Positions 14,646 to 23,355 are shown, numbered from the stretch's first letter. The stretch: DNA of 41,043 nt from Bryobacterales bacterium (GCA_016789755.1 JAEUQG010000521.1:1-41043); one strand, 5' to 3'. The notes: generated by a model from the sequence alone, not told the origin. Numbers and translations are program-made.

Positions 14646-16517
14646 GTGGGTGTGAACCCCAGCGATGTTCCTCCCGAGCGGGTGCGGGAACAACTGGAAC
14701 GAATCCTCGCCTCGCGGCTGCTCAACGCGCGTTCGCGCCCAGGGCAATTCCTTTCCTACATCGTCGAAGAGGCTCTTGCCGGGCGGAGCGATTCGCTCAA
14801 AGAGACCGCTCTGGCGATGAACGTCTTTCGCCGTAAGGCAAGCTTCGATCCACGGATCGACTCCATCGTTCGGGTGGAGGCGCACCACCTGCGCAAGCGC
14901 CTCCGGGAATACTACTCGACCGATGGCGCGCAGGACGAAGTCTCGATCGATGTGCCGGTGGGATCCTATGTCCCCGTGTTTCACCTGCGGGCGACGACAC
15001 CCGTGGAGACAATCGGTCCGGCTGTCGTGACGGTCGAGCGCGGCGCGCACCGGTGGATTCCGGCCGCGGTTGGACTGGCATTGCTGGTGGCGCTCACGGC
15101 CGGCGTGCGATGGGCGCGCATGGCGCCTGCGGAACTTTCGATCGCTGTCCTCGCGTTTCACAATGTCGGCGACTCGGCGGACGAAGCTTTGCCCGCGGGA
15201 CTGAGCGAGGACCTCGCCACTCAATTGGCCCGGCTGCCCGAGTTGCGGGTCACGTCAAGATCGTCAGCGGCCCAAGCGCAGGCGCAATCGAAGGATGTCC
15301 GGGCTATTGGGAAAGCTCTCAGCGTGGGCACAGTGCTCGAAGGCAGCGTATGGCGGGAAGGTGACCGCATCCGCATCACGGCTCAATTGGTGGACGCGAA
15401 ATCGGGCTACCAGCGCTGGTCGGAGACCTACGACCGCGACGGCAGCGATCCGCTGGCAGTCGAGGCAGAGGTTGCGGAAGCGATTGTGGCGGCGGTTTCC
15501 CGCGCTTTCGGGCTGGCCACCCGGCCGGCCGCCGCATACACGTTCGTGCCCGCCGCCGAGTCCCGTCGATTGTATTGGGAGTCGCGGTTGCTGCGGCGTG
15601 CGGGGACCGCCGAGGCTCGCGCCAAAGCTGCCGCCATCTTAGAGCGCGTAGTGCGCAAGGATGCCGCATATGTAGAGGCATGGGCAGCGCTCGCCAATGT
15701 CAACCTCACTCGAACCTTTCATCAAGAAGGCGAATTCACAGCGTTGGCGCAAAGAACACGAGAGGCGGCGGACCGGGCCGTGGCGTTGGATCCGGGCAAC
15801 ACCGAAGGGCTGGTGGCCCGAGCCGAATTGGAGTGGCTGCAGAATCGTAACTGGCCGGCCGCCGAGCAGGGGCTTCGATATGCCCTGCAATTGAATCCGA
15901 GCTCCCCATCGGCACGAGCATGGCTCGCTACCGGGTTGGTGACACGCGGCCGCTTCGACGACGCGCTGCAGGAACTCGACCGCGCTGCCGCCATCAGCCC
16001 CATTTCCTACGTTGTCAGTAACGATATCGCCACAGCCCTATATTGCGCGCGGCGTTGGGAGGCGGCGATCCGGCAGGCGCGCCGCACTCTGGAGGTGAAT
16101 CCCAAGTTCTTCTACGCGCGCATCGTAATTGGCCTCTGCCGGGCGGGGCAGGGTCAAACCTTGGAAGCAATCCGCGAACTGGAAGATGTCGCGCGGCTGG
16201 GTGGAAGAGGCGCGGTGCTGGGCCGTTTGGGACACGTGCTGGCGCGAGGCGCAAGGGCAAAGGAGGCCCGCGCGATTCTGGACGAATTGAAAAACTTCGT
16301 GCAATCGGGCGAACGCGTGGGTGTCCAAGCGGCCTTCGTACAAACCGGACTGGGAGACCTGCAAGGCGCGATGGACAGCCTGGAAGCGGCATTCGCACGG
16401 CATGAAACCGATCTCAACTACATCGCCGTCGACGCCATGTTCGATGCACTGCGCGGACAGAAGCGCTTTGAGGAATTGCAGAAAAAACTCGGCCTGACGG
16501 GGGAGTCCACCTCCTGA
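14646..16517 (+). CDS. TPR-repeat protein with N-terminal winged-helix-like domain and one membrane helix
   Basis: A protein of about 623 aa with three parts. Residues 1-110 ('RPGQFLSYIVEEALAGRSDS', 'ASFDPRIDSIVRVEAHHLRKRLREYY') match a domain common in acidobacterial membrane regulators and thought to be winged-helix-like. One transmembrane helix follows at about 137-157. Residues 160-290 resemble the FlgO/TolB-N-like 'peptide-binding' segment seen in adenylate-cyclase-like proteins ('GLSEDLATQLARLPELRVTS', 'GSVWREGDRIRITAQLVDA'). The remaining 330 residues are tetratricopeptide repeats ('VALDPGNTEGLVARAE', 'LQLNPSSPSARAWLATGLV'). It may be a CadC-like one-component regulator. The start is GTG 14646 or GTG 14652. 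Confidence 0.82.
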   Translation: MGVNPSDVPPERVREQLERILASRLLNARSRPGQFLSYIVEEALAGRSDSLKETALAMNVFRRKASFDPRIDSIVRVEAHHLRKRLREYYSTDGAQDEVSIDVPVGSYVPVFHLRATTPVETIGPAVVTVERGAHRWIPAAVGLALLVALTAGVRWARMAPAELSIAVLAFHNVGDSADEALPAGLSEDLATQLARLPELRVTSRSSAAQAQAQSKDVRAIGKALSVGTVLEGSVWREGDRIRITAQLVDAKSGYQRWSETYDRDGSDPLAVEAEVAEAIVAAVSRAFGLATRPAAAYTFVPAAESRRLYWESRLLRRAGTAEARAKAAAILERVVRKDAAYVEAWAALANVNLTRTFHQEGEFTALAQRTREAADRAVALDPGNTEGLVARAELEWLQNRNWPAAEQGLRYALQLNPSSPSARAWLATGLVTRGRFDDALQELDRAAAISPISYVVSNDIATALYCARRWEAAIRQARRTLEVNPKFFYARIVIGLCRAGQGQTLEAIRELEDVARLGGRGAVLGRLGHVLARGARAKEARAILDELKNFVQSGERVGVQAAFVQTGLGDLQGAMDSLEAAFARHETDLNYIAVDAMFDALRGQKRFEELQKKLGLTGESTS

Positions 16518-16540
16518 CTTCTCTGTACCCAAGCCCGTGA

Positions 16541-16906
16541 TTACCGCGCCTGCCTCGCATCGGCATAGAGCCTCTCTCCCAGCCAGGCGCAAATCGGAAG
16601 TAGCGGCAACCGCGCCAGCCAGACTGCCGCCGTGGGGCCATCGGAGACGAAAAACATCGCCATGAAGAGAAACATAAAGAGGAAGCCGGTAAAGCCCGTG
16701 CTTTCGGGTTTGTGGAGAGGCTTGGCAACATGCGTGGCAGCGGCGCCGGCAACCGCGGCGGCAATGAGATCGAAACCAAAGTGAAGGGCAAGAAGTTCGA
16801 TGGACCCCTCGTCGAACTCCGCAACCAGCGATGCCGCCAGCCGCAATACATAGCCGATGGCAAACAATGAAAAGAAGCCCGCCGAAACGCTGACGGCAGT
16901 CTTCAC
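16541..16906 (-). CDS. Small membrane protein of unknown function
   Basis: A 121-aa protein with about four hydrophobic helices (near residues 5-27, 36-60, 70-89 and 93-113). No motif identifies a family. The GTG start overlaps the stop codon of the deacylase gene (GTGA, 16903-16906), so it is the last gene of the aldolase-deacylase operon. It might help transport or anchor something in that pathway, but nothing in the sequence shows this. It converges with the TPR gene; only 23 bases separate the two stop codons, with no obvious terminator. Confidence 0.7.
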   Translation of the reverse strand: MKTAVSVSAGFFSLFAIGYVLRLAASLVAEFDEGSIELLALHFGFDLIAAAVAGAAATHVAKPLHKPESTGFTGFLFMFLFMAMFFVSDGPTAAVWLARLPLLPICAWLGERLYADARQAR

Positions 16907-18390
16907 AACGTGCGCACTCCGTTGCGGAATACGTGCAGAATCCCCTCGGGCTGCCGCCGCGGATTTTCATAGGTCGCATTGGCCCGGATGCGGACTGCGT
17001 CGAAGACGACAACATCGGCGAACGAGCCGGGCGCCAGGCTCCCGCGCCCTGCCATGCCGAATCGTGCCGCGGGCTTGCCGGTGATGCGGTAAACAGCTTC
17101 TTCCAACGGCATCCACTGCTTTTCCCGCACCATCTCTCCCAGCAGGTGCGGGAATGTTCCGTAAAGCCGCGGGTGGGGGCGGCCCTTCACGTAGAACCCA
17201 TCGCTGATCACCGTGCAGAGTGGGTTTTGGATCAACTGCCGCAGGTTGTCTTCGCTCTGATTGAAGCTCAGCATATTGACCTCAGCGTTCTCTTCCTCCA
17301 GCAGCCGGAAGACGCATTCCACAGGGTCCAGTTTTCGATCTTCGGAGATTTGGGCGAAGTTCTTGCCCACCCAGTGCTGGCCTTCCTGCGAACCCACCGA
17401 AGCTACGTAGACATCCTCCCAACGCTGTGCCATACAGGCGATGGTCTCTTGAGCGATGCGTGCTCGGTCTTCTCTCAGGCGGCGCAGTAGAGTCTCCGTA
17501 CCCCCATCCAGCGCCCACTGCGGAAGAAGCTGCGTCAATACGGTGCTGCCGGCAAGATAGGGATAAATGTCGAACTCCACATCGATGCCCTTGTCGCGCG
17601 CCTCCTGGATCATATCGAGCGCCTTGCGCTGCTTGTCCCAATTGGCGCGGCCAACCGCCTGCAAGTGCGAAAGCTGCAGCTTTACGCCGGTCTCGCGGGC
17701 CAGCAGAAGTTGCTCCTCAATAGACTCCAGCAGTTGAAACGAATAGCTGCGCATGTGCGTCGCGTAGATCTTGCCGTGGCGGGCCACCACTTTGAGCAGA
17801 CGCACGACTTCCTCGCGCGGCGCGCTGGAGCCCGGTGCGTACATGAAGCCGGTGGAAAAACCGCAAGCGCCGGCCGCCAGTGCATCGTCGAGATCGTGCT
17901 CCATCGCATCGACCTGTTTTGTATCCAGCGGCCCTTGGCGCGGGCCGGCGTGGGCCGTGCGAAGCGATCCATGTCCCACCAGAGACCAGATAGATGCAAG
18001 CTTGGCGCGGCGGTTCACTTCTTCCAGGTATTCCTTGGCGTTGGGCCAGCCCCATTGTTCCGGCCCGTACAGGATGCCGCGGCTGTATTCGGAGACAGCA
18101 TGCGGAATAGACCCGAGCGGATAAGGGCTGAATCCGCAATTACCCACAACCTCTCCCGTGACGCCTTGGTCGGCCTTGGCCCGATCGTTCTCCAGCACCA
18201 TGACATCCGAGTGCGAGTGGATGTCGATGAATCCCGGCGCAATGGTCAGGCCGGTGCAATCGACGGTTTCATCCGTTCCCTGTCCTTGCGCCGGCCCCGC
18301 GGAAACGCGGTCCCCATCGAGCCACACATCCCCACTCCGGGCGGACCCGCCCGTACCATCCAGGATGGTTCCATTCTTGAGCAGAATCAC
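16903..18390 (-). CDS. N-acyl-D-amino-acid deacylase / D-aminoacylase family amidohydrolase
   Basis: A 495-aa amidohydrolase-superfamily enzyme. It begins with 'LLKNGTILDGTGG', then the metal-binding 'PGFIDIHSHSDVMVL' (His58, His60). 'VTGEVVGNCGFSPYPL' carries the conserved Cys region of D-aminoacylases, and 'HMRSYSFQLLESIEE' and 'LQLSHLQAVG' supply further ligands. The C-terminus returns to the beta-sandwich ('GSLAPGSFADVVVFD'). Members hydrolyse N-acyl-D-amino acids or related dipeptide-like amides using zinc. GTG 18390 overlaps the aldolase stop by four bases, so both are co-translated, and the membrane protein follows with another GTGA overlap. The true substrate is unknown. Confidence 0.9.
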   Translation of the reverse strand: MILLKNGTILDGTGGSARSGDVWLDGDRVSAGPAQGQGTDETVDCTGLTIAPGFIDIHSHSDVMVLENDRAKADQGVTGEVVGNCGFSPYPLGSIPHAVSEYSRGILYGPEQWGWPNAKEYLEEVNRRAKLASIWSLVGHGSLRTAHAGPRQGPLDTKQVDAMEHDLDDALAAGACGFSTGFMYAPGSSAPREEVVRLLKVVARHGKIYATHMRSYSFQLLESIEEQLLLARETGVKLQLSHLQAVGRANWDKQRKALDMIQEARDKGIDVEFDIYPYLAGSTVLTQLLPQWALDGGTETLLRRLREDRARIAQETIACMAQRWEDVYVASVGSQEGQHWVGKNFAQISEDRKLDPVECVFRLLEEENAEVNMLSFNQSEDNLRQLIQNPLCTVISDGFYVKGRPHPRLYGTFPHLLGEMVREKQWMPLEEAVYRITGKPAARFGMAGRGSLAPGSFADVVVFDAVRIRANATYENPRRQPEGILHVFRNGVRTL

Positions 18391-19658
18391 TTGAGAAAGA
18401 CCCTTTCCAATTCTTCGATAACGGCATCGGGCATTGCGGCGAGCGCTCCCAGCGGCCGTGAATTAATCAGTGCTTCAGCAGTGGACTCGAGCACTTCGAG
18501 CTTGTCGAATGCGTCCAGAACGTCGCGCCCGGCGACGAGGACGCCATCGTTTTCCAGCAGGGCAACGGGGCGATCGGCAGTGAAGCCGGCGGCGATCTCT
18601 TCGACATCCTGGAATTGCAGCCCATAGCGAAGGCGGTTCACCGTGCGAAGTACGATGTAGCTTTCGGGGATCGTGCGCGAATCCAGTTCCGCGCCTGTAA
18701 CGCTGAACGCCGTCGCGTTGACAGGGTACGCGTTGATGATGGCGCCGGCGTGCGCTTGACGGCGGTAGATGGCCTGATGCATCGAGGCCGCCCGGCTGGC
18801 TTGCTTGCCTGGCTCGGCCGCGCCGTCGCGCACCAGTACGAGATCGGACGCCTCGATCATGCCCCGGTCCACGCGGTAGGGCGTGATGAGAAAGCCCTCA
18901 TCGAGCCGCGCGGAAAAACTGCCTTGCGTGCTGATGAACAATCGCTGGCGGTAGGCGCGCTGGATGAACTCGCAGAGCTTGCGGCGCAGTTCCAGTTCTT
19001 CACTGTGCGGGAGGTGCGGTGTGTCGAAGCTATTCGTGGCTTCGCGTTGTCCGGCAAGTGCGATGTCTTCCTCGGATAGATAATGGATGGGGCCGAGGTG
19101 GCTGGCTTTGATAATGGTCTTCGCGGTGAACTCAAGCGTCTCGAAGCGGTGGAAGGCTTCGGGCAGGTTGCGGCCCACGGTAACGACGCCATGGTTCTCC
19201 AGAATGACGCAATCGAATCCACGGTGAAATGTTTGAGCGACATTGCGGCCGAGAGCGAGTGAGCCGGGAAGTTGATAAGGCGCGAAGCCGGCCTCTCCGC
19301 AGACCTGCCGGGCCTGATGGAACAGATGCGTGTCGGGAGTCTTGCCCACCACGCTGAACGCAACCAGGGCGACCGGGTGGGCATGCACGATGCCGCGCAC
19401 ATCGGGGCGTTGAGCGTAGATCTCGCGGTGAAAAGGAAGTTCGGAGGACGGCGGATGATGGCCCTGCACCGCACCGCCAGCACGCACCAGCACGATATCG
19501 TCGCGGCGCAGACTGCCTTTGTCGATGCGGGCCGGAGTAATCCAGATGTCCCCGTTCTCTTCGCGAATGGAGAGATTACCGCCAGACGTAGTGGTCATGC
19601 GGTTGCGGTAGATGCGCTCAATGGTAGCCAGAATCTCGTCGCGCGGATGCGTATACAT
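18387..19658 (-). CDS. Tandem class II aldolase/adducin-domain protein
   Basis: A 423-aa protein with two class II aldolase domains in a row. The first (about residues 1-210) has 'TTSGGNLSIREENGDIWITP', the zinc ligands of HAHP (His92, His94) and 'ILENHGVVTVG'. Normal fuculose-1-phosphate-aldolase-type enzymes have one such domain of about 215 aa. In the second (about 220-423) the same places read 'STQGSFSARLDEGFLITP', NAYP (309-312) and 'LLENDGVLVAG', so the zinc histidines are lost. The second domain is therefore probably structural or regulatory. The ATG at 19658 begins just before the first homologous residue. It is the first gene of the operon with the deacylase and is divergent from the propeller gene, with about 37 bases between starts. 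Confidence 0.88.
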   Translation of the reverse strand: MYTHPRDEILATIERIYRNRMTTTSGGNLSIREENGDIWITPARIDKGSLRRDDIVLVRAGGAVQGHHPPSSELPFHREIYAQRPDVRGIVHAHPVALVAFSVVGKTPDTHLFHQARQVCGEAGFAPYQLPGSLALGRNVAQTFHRGFDCVILENHGVVTVGRNLPEAFHRFETLEFTAKTIIKASHLGPIHYLSEEDIALAGQREATNSFDTPHLPHSEELELRRKLCEFIQRAYRQRLFISTQGSFSARLDEGFLITPYRVDRGMIEASDLVLVRDGAAEPGKQASRAASMHQAIYRRQAHAGAIINAYPVNATAFSVTGAELDSRTIPESYIVLRTVNRLRYGLQFQDVEEIAAGFTADRPVALLENDGVLVAGRDVLDAFDKLEVLESTAEALINSRPLGALAAMPDAVIEELERVFLK

Positions 19659-19695
19659 TTCCAGTAGACAGTATAGAACCGTGATACAAGGGATC

Positions 19696-21108
19696 ATGTA
19701 CTGCTGGATTGCCGGGCTGCTATTCGTCTCTCTGGGAACCGCCGCGGATTGGAGGCAATTCCGTGGTCCGAACGCGGGCGGAGTGACGGAGGAAACCGCC
19801 ATCCCGCTGGAGTTCGGCGCTGCGAAAAACGTAGTGTGGAAGACTGCGGTCCCGCCAGGGCACTCATCGCCGGTGGTGACCGTGGACCGTATCTTTCTCA
19901 CCGGCGCGGAGGGCGACAAACTGTACACCCTTTCGCTCGACCGCGGCACGGGACGCATTCTCTGGCGGCGGGAAGCGCCGCGTCCGCGGAAGCAGGAAAT
20001 TGAGCGCCCGGCGAATGGGCCGGCGTCGGCCTCTCCGGTCACCGATGGAAAAAACGTCTACTCTTTCTTTCAGGATTTCGGGCTTCTGGCCTACGGACCC
20101 GATGGCAATGAGCTGTGGCGCATGCCGTTGGGACCGTTCAATAACCCCTTCGGCCATGGATCGTCGCCGGTTCTCTCAGGTAGCACTCTGCTGATGGCAT
20201 GCGACCAGGATACTGGCTCGTTCCTGCTCGCCGTCGACAAGGACACCGGGAAGGTGCTGTGGCGCAAGGAACGCCCGCATGCTCAGCGCGGCTACGCGAC
20301 GCCCGTGCTGTATCAGCCGCCCGGCGGCGCAACGCAAGTCGTGTTGGCCGGTTCCTACCGTCTCTCGGGCTACGATCTGCGCACGGGGTCGGAGATCTGG
20401 TGGATCCGCAGGCTTCCCTGGCAGGTGAAGCCCACTCCCGTCATTGCGGCAGACGTCGTGTACTTCGTAACCATGTCCGCCGAGTCGAATCCCGGCGAGC
20501 AGGAGATTGTTCCACCCTTCGCCGATGCTCTGCGCGATCTGGACAAGAACAAGGACGGCAAGCTCTCGAAGGATGAGATTGTGGACCAGCGCGTGAAGGC
20601 CCGCTTTGAGGAGTATCTGGATCTGGATAATAGCGGCTTTCTGGAGGAGCGCGACTGGCAGCAGTTGCAGGAACGGCGGCAGGGCGAAAGCGCGTTGCGC
20701 GCTTACAAATTGGGAGGGAAGGGAGACATCACGGATTCGGGGTTCCTATGGAAGAACGCGAAGTCGCTGCCGAACGTGCCGTCGCCGCTCATCTATCGCG
20801 ATGTGCTCTACACCCTTAAGGAAGGTGGAGTGTTCAAGTCCTATGACAGCAAGAGCGGAGAGATTGGGAAGCAGGGACGGTTGCAGGGCGCGCTGGGGGC
20901 CTACTACATGTCGCCGTTAGCGGCGCGAGGACGGATTCTGGCCATCAGCGAAGATGGCAAAGCGGCGGTGTTGCGCGCCGGCGCGCAATGGGAAGTGCTG
21001 CAAGTGAACGATCTCGGCGATGGCTGCAAAGCCACCCCCGCTTTGGTGGACGGCAGAATGTACGTGCGCACGACGAACTTCCTGTTCTGTTTTCGAGCAT
21101 CCGAATGA
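19696..21108 (+). CDS. Secreted PQQ-type beta-propeller protein with an EF-hand pair
   Basis: A protein of about 470 aa. A short signal peptide ('CWIAGLLFVSLGTAA') is followed by 'DWRQFRGPNAGG', the usual start of planctomycete/acidobacterial outer-membrane-assembly-like PQQ propellers. Blade motifs repeat as 'LDRGTGRILWRR', 'VDKDTGKVLWRK' and 'YDLRTGSEIWW'. Between blades, at about residues 275-315, lie two EF-hand loops: 'DKNKDGKLSKDE' is canonical, while 'DLDNSGFLEERD' has Asp at position 12. No dehydrogenase active site is evident, so a binding or scaffold role outside the cell is likelier. ATG 19696 has AAGGG close before it; GTG 19681 in the same frame would add five residues. Confidence 0.87.
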   Translation: MYCWIAGLLFVSLGTAADWRQFRGPNAGGVTEETAIPLEFGAAKNVVWKTAVPPGHSSPVVTVDRIFLTGAEGDKLYTLSLDRGTGRILWRREAPRPRKQEIERPANGPASASPVTDGKNVYSFFQDFGLLAYGPDGNELWRMPLGPFNNPFGHGSSPVLSGSTLLMACDQDTGSFLLAVDKDTGKVLWRKERPHAQRGYATPVLYQPPGGATQVVLAGSYRLSGYDLRTGSEIWWIRRLPWQVKPTPVIAADVVYFVTMSAESNPGEQEIVPPFADALRDLDKNKDGKLSKDEIVDQRVKARFEEYLDLDNSGFLEERDWQQLQERRQGESALRAYKLGGKGDITDSGFLWKNAKSLPNVPSPLIYRDVLYTLKEGGVFKSYDSKSGEIGKQGRLQGALGAYYMSPLAARGRILAISEDGKAAVLRAGAQWEVLQVNDLGDGCKATPALVDGRMYVRTTNFLFCFRASE

Positions 21109-21165
21109 AATCTTTTTGATCGATGTCAGGTTGTCTCCCCGCATGAGTGTACTGGAGGAGATACG

Positions 21166-21597
21166 ATGGCCTGCAAACTCAGATTCAACCAGCCCAACCA
21201 GGGGCTGAACTTCATCTACAACGTATCGGCGCACGTCGGAGATGCCCGTACTTGCCCGAACCTGTCCGACGATGTGCAATTGGTGCAATTCTTCATCAAA
21301 GAATTGATTCCCAAGTTCGACCCGGGCGGCGGAAGAAAAATCAAGGAACTGCCCCGCGTCAACGGGCAGTTCGACGCTGTCACCGGATTCTGGATCTACA
21401 ACGTGCAATCGTCGAATGAGGATGTGGTGCAAGTCGACGGGATTGTCAGCCCCGCCAAAGGCGTGATGTACGGAGTGAAGGCATGGACGATAGCGGGACT
21501 GAACTACAAGTACAAACAGTTCTTCCCTGAGAAATTCGACAAGCTGCACCTGAATCCGGAGTTAAGCCCGGCGCTGCGCGCCGCGATCGCTGCTTGA
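21166..21597 (+). CDS. Protein of unknown function (143 aa)
   Basis: Not recognised. The ATG at 21166 has GGAGGAGAT about six bases upstream, so translation is well supported. The protein is soluble, without a signal peptide or membrane helix. It contains 'CKLRFNQPNQGLNFIYNVSA', 'HVGDARTCPNLSDDVQLVQFF' (partial) and 'GVMYGVKAWTIAGLNYKYK', giving an alternating beta pattern with a helical C-terminus rich in Leu and Ala. It follows the EF-hand propeller gene by 57 bases, and the BlaI-type regulator gene begins 25 bases after its stop. Neither neighbour suggests a role. Confidence 0.75.
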   Translation: MACKLRFNQPNQGLNFIYNVSAHVGDARTCPNLSDDVQLVQFFIKELIPKFDPGGGRKIKELPRVNGQFDAVTGFWIYNVQSSNEDVVQVDGIVSPAKGVMYGVKAWTIAGLNYKYKQFFPEKFDKLHLNPELSPALRAAIAA

Positions 21598-21602
21598 GCT
21601 GT

Positions 21603-21621
21603 GCGATGCTAGCTTCATCGC
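21603..21621 (+). promoter_or_regulatory. Inverted repeat directly before the second BlaI-type gene
   Basis: GCGATG (21603-21608) and CATCGC (21616-21621) form a perfect 6-bp inverted repeat with a 7-base centre, ending one base before the ATG at 21623. It occupies the place of the ribosome site, and no Shine-Dalgarno sequence is visible. It could be an autoregulatory operator or an RNA hairpin. It does not resemble the TACGAA operators at 12426-12463. Confidence 0.35.
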
Positions 21622-21622
21622 C

Positions 21623-22012
21623 ATGAAGCAAGCCGAACTCGGGCACCTGGAATCGAAAATCATGGAGGTTCTCTGGCAGCGCGGAGAACTCAGCGTCAAA
21701 GCCCTGGCACTGCTGCTGGACCGCCCGCTGGCCTATACGACGGTCATGACCACGCTCGACCGGCTCTACAAAAAAGGGCTCTTGGAACGGCGAAAGTGCG
21801 ACCGCGCTTTTCACTATTCGCCCAAGTTCAGCTTCCGCGAGTGGATCCGCCACCGCGCCGCGGAGTTAGTGAAATCGCTGCGGGTGGGTGCTTCCGAAGA
21901 GATGGTGGCATCGAGCCTGGTGGATGCGATCGGCAAGCATGACCGCACGCTGCTCGATGAGTTGGAGCGGCAAATCCGCGAGAAGCGCCGGCAGCAAAGG
22001 GGGCAGCCATGA
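21623..22012 (+). CDS. BlaI/MecI/CopY family transcriptional repressor (second pair)
   Basis: A 129-aa winged-helix protein. 'QAELGHLESKIMEVLWQRGE' and 'RPLAYTTVMTTLDRLYKKGL' are the family N-terminal and recognition segments. The C-terminal dimerisation part ends 'DELERQIREKRRQQRGQP'. It should repress its own operon and possibly distant targets until released. The M56 peptidase gene overlaps its stop (ATGA, 22009-22012), the usual sensor-repressor pairing. It differs clearly in sequence from the repressor at 12030-12413, so the two pairs are not a recent duplication. Confidence 0.93.
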   Translation: MKQAELGHLESKIMEVLWQRGELSVKALALLLDRPLAYTTVMTTLDRLYKKGLLERRKCDRAFHYSPKFSFREWIRHRAAELVKSLRVGASEEMVASSLVDAIGKHDRTLLDELERQIREKRRQQRGQP

Positions 22013-22899
22013 TCGCCGGATACACGCTACGCCTGATTCTATTGTGTCTGGCCGGTTTCTGTGTGGCGCACTTCTTGGTGGGTGGCCTGTTGCGAGGTCT
22101 GGCCCCCCTGATTGTCCGCCGTGCGCGAGAAATGGAAGCACGTCGCGCAAGCGACCTGTTGCTGGCGGTGCGCCTCATGCCCGGCGTCACCGCTGGGCTG
22201 TTCGCCGTCGCCGTATGCCTGCCCGCCTATCTGCGGTTCGAACCCGTGATGGGAGAGGAGCGCACTGGAGTGTTTTTGTGGTTCCTGGCGACGCTCAGCG
22301 TCCTGGTGTGCGGCCAGGCAGTTGCGAGGCTCGCAGCGGCGATGGCTTCATCCAAGCAGCGTGACCCCGATGCTCCGGTGCTGCGGTTGACTGGAATCCT
22401 CTCGCCGCGGGTCGTGGTTTCCCCGCAAGTGCGCGCCGCGCTCACCGATGAGCAATGGCACACCGTGATGCGGCACGAACAAGCGCATCTTGTCTCGAAG
22501 GACAATCTGAAGCGTGCCATCCTGCTGCTTGCTCCTGGGTTGTGGCCCTTCGACCGAGGCTTCGGCGCAGTGGAGAAGGCCTGGGTGGAAGCGACGGAAC
22601 GTGCTGCCGACGCAGCCGCGGTCGATGGCGACGAGGATCGGGCTGTGCTGCTGGCGGAGGCGCTGGTGCGTGTTGCGCGGCTTGGTCTGGATCGCCATGC
22701 GAGCCTGTTGGCGAGTTCGTTTGCCACCGATGCGGATCATCTCCGCGAACGCGTCGGCGCCTTGCTCTCAGGCCCGCCGCCAACGGCGCACGGTTCCCCT
22801 ATTGTGCCGGGTTTGGCGCTCTCGCTCATGGCATGCGTTGCCCTCCTCCAACCATGGCTGGGCGCGATTCACGAATTGCTGGAGCGTTTAGTCGATTAG
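22009..22899 (+). CDS. M56 family membrane metallopeptidase (short BlaR1-like)
   Basis: A 296-aa membrane protein. Two to three hydrophobic helices lie in the first 110 residues, the zinc motif HEQAH (156-160) sits in 'WHTVMRHEQAHLVSKDNLKR', and 'WVEATERAADAAAVDGDEDR' supplies the downstream ligand region. A last helix ('IVPGLALSLMACVALLQPWL') ends the protein, and no sensor domain follows. It therefore looks like a protease that senses through its membrane part or a partner. It overlaps the BlaI gene by four bases. The stop codon overlaps that of the convergent OsmC gene. Confidence 0.88.
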   Translation: MIAGYTLRLILLCLAGFCVAHFLVGGLLRGLAPLIVRRAREMEARRASDLLLAVRLMPGVTAGLFAVAVCLPAYLRFEPVMGEERTGVFLWFLATLSVLVCGQAVARLAAAMASSKQRDPDAPVLRLTGILSPRVVVSPQVRAALTDEQWHTVMRHEQAHLVSKDNLKRAILLLAPGLWPFDRGFGAVEKAWVEATERAADAAAVDGDEDRAVLLAEALVRVARLGLDRHASLLASSFATDADHLRERVGALLSGPPPTAHGSPIVPGLALSLMACVALLQPWLGAIHELLERLVD

Positions 22900-23297
22900 G
22901 CGGCGACCGGCGTTTGCAGTTCGATGGCGACGTGCGGAGTGTGCAGCAGTGTGTTGTGGACAATGCAGGCTTTGACGGCGCGCAGCACGCCTTCGCGGTG
23001 GCGCTCTTCGATCTCCGGTGTATGAACCACGATCCTGAACTCGCCAAGGCGCGCCGGTCCGGATGCCTTCTCCGCATCGACGGTTACTTCCAACCCTTCG
23101 GTGGGCAGGTTCCGCGTCCTCAGATATTCCACCGCGTAATAGCCTGCACAGGTGGCCAGGGAAACAAGCAGGAATTCAGGCGGTGTCATGCCCGCGTTCT
23201 CGCCCTTGTTCGATTCAGGCTGATCGCACACCACTTGATGGCCGCGGGCTTCGGCGCGGAAACGGACTTTCTCTTCGTAGGTGACTTTGACGTTCAC
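22896..23297 (-). CDS. OsmC/Ohr family protein
   Basis: A 133-aa protein of the OsmC-like fold. The two cysteines used as thiol peroxidase site in this family are present: Cys50 in 'PPEFLLVSLATCAGYYA' and Cys111 in 'VKACIVHNTLLHTP'. Proteins of this group reduce organic hydroperoxides or bind reactive small molecules in the cytoplasm. The GTG at 23297 is preceded by GGAGA at a good distance. It ends in a four-base overlap with the convergent M56 gene and lies 58 bases after the Wzt-like gene on the same strand, so it may share that promoter. Confidence 0.9.
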   Translation of the reverse strand: MNVKVTYEEKVRFRAEARGHQVVCDQPESNKGENAGMTPPEFLLVSLATCAGYYAVEYLRTRNLPTEGLEVTVDAEKASGPARLGEFRIVVHTPEIEERHREGVLRAVKACIVHNTLLHTPHVAIELQTPVAA

Positions 23298-23355
23298 TGC
23301 TGGTCTCCATTCGATTGGATGCAGCGTTTCCCGGCAAGGTGACAGAAGATTGCGC

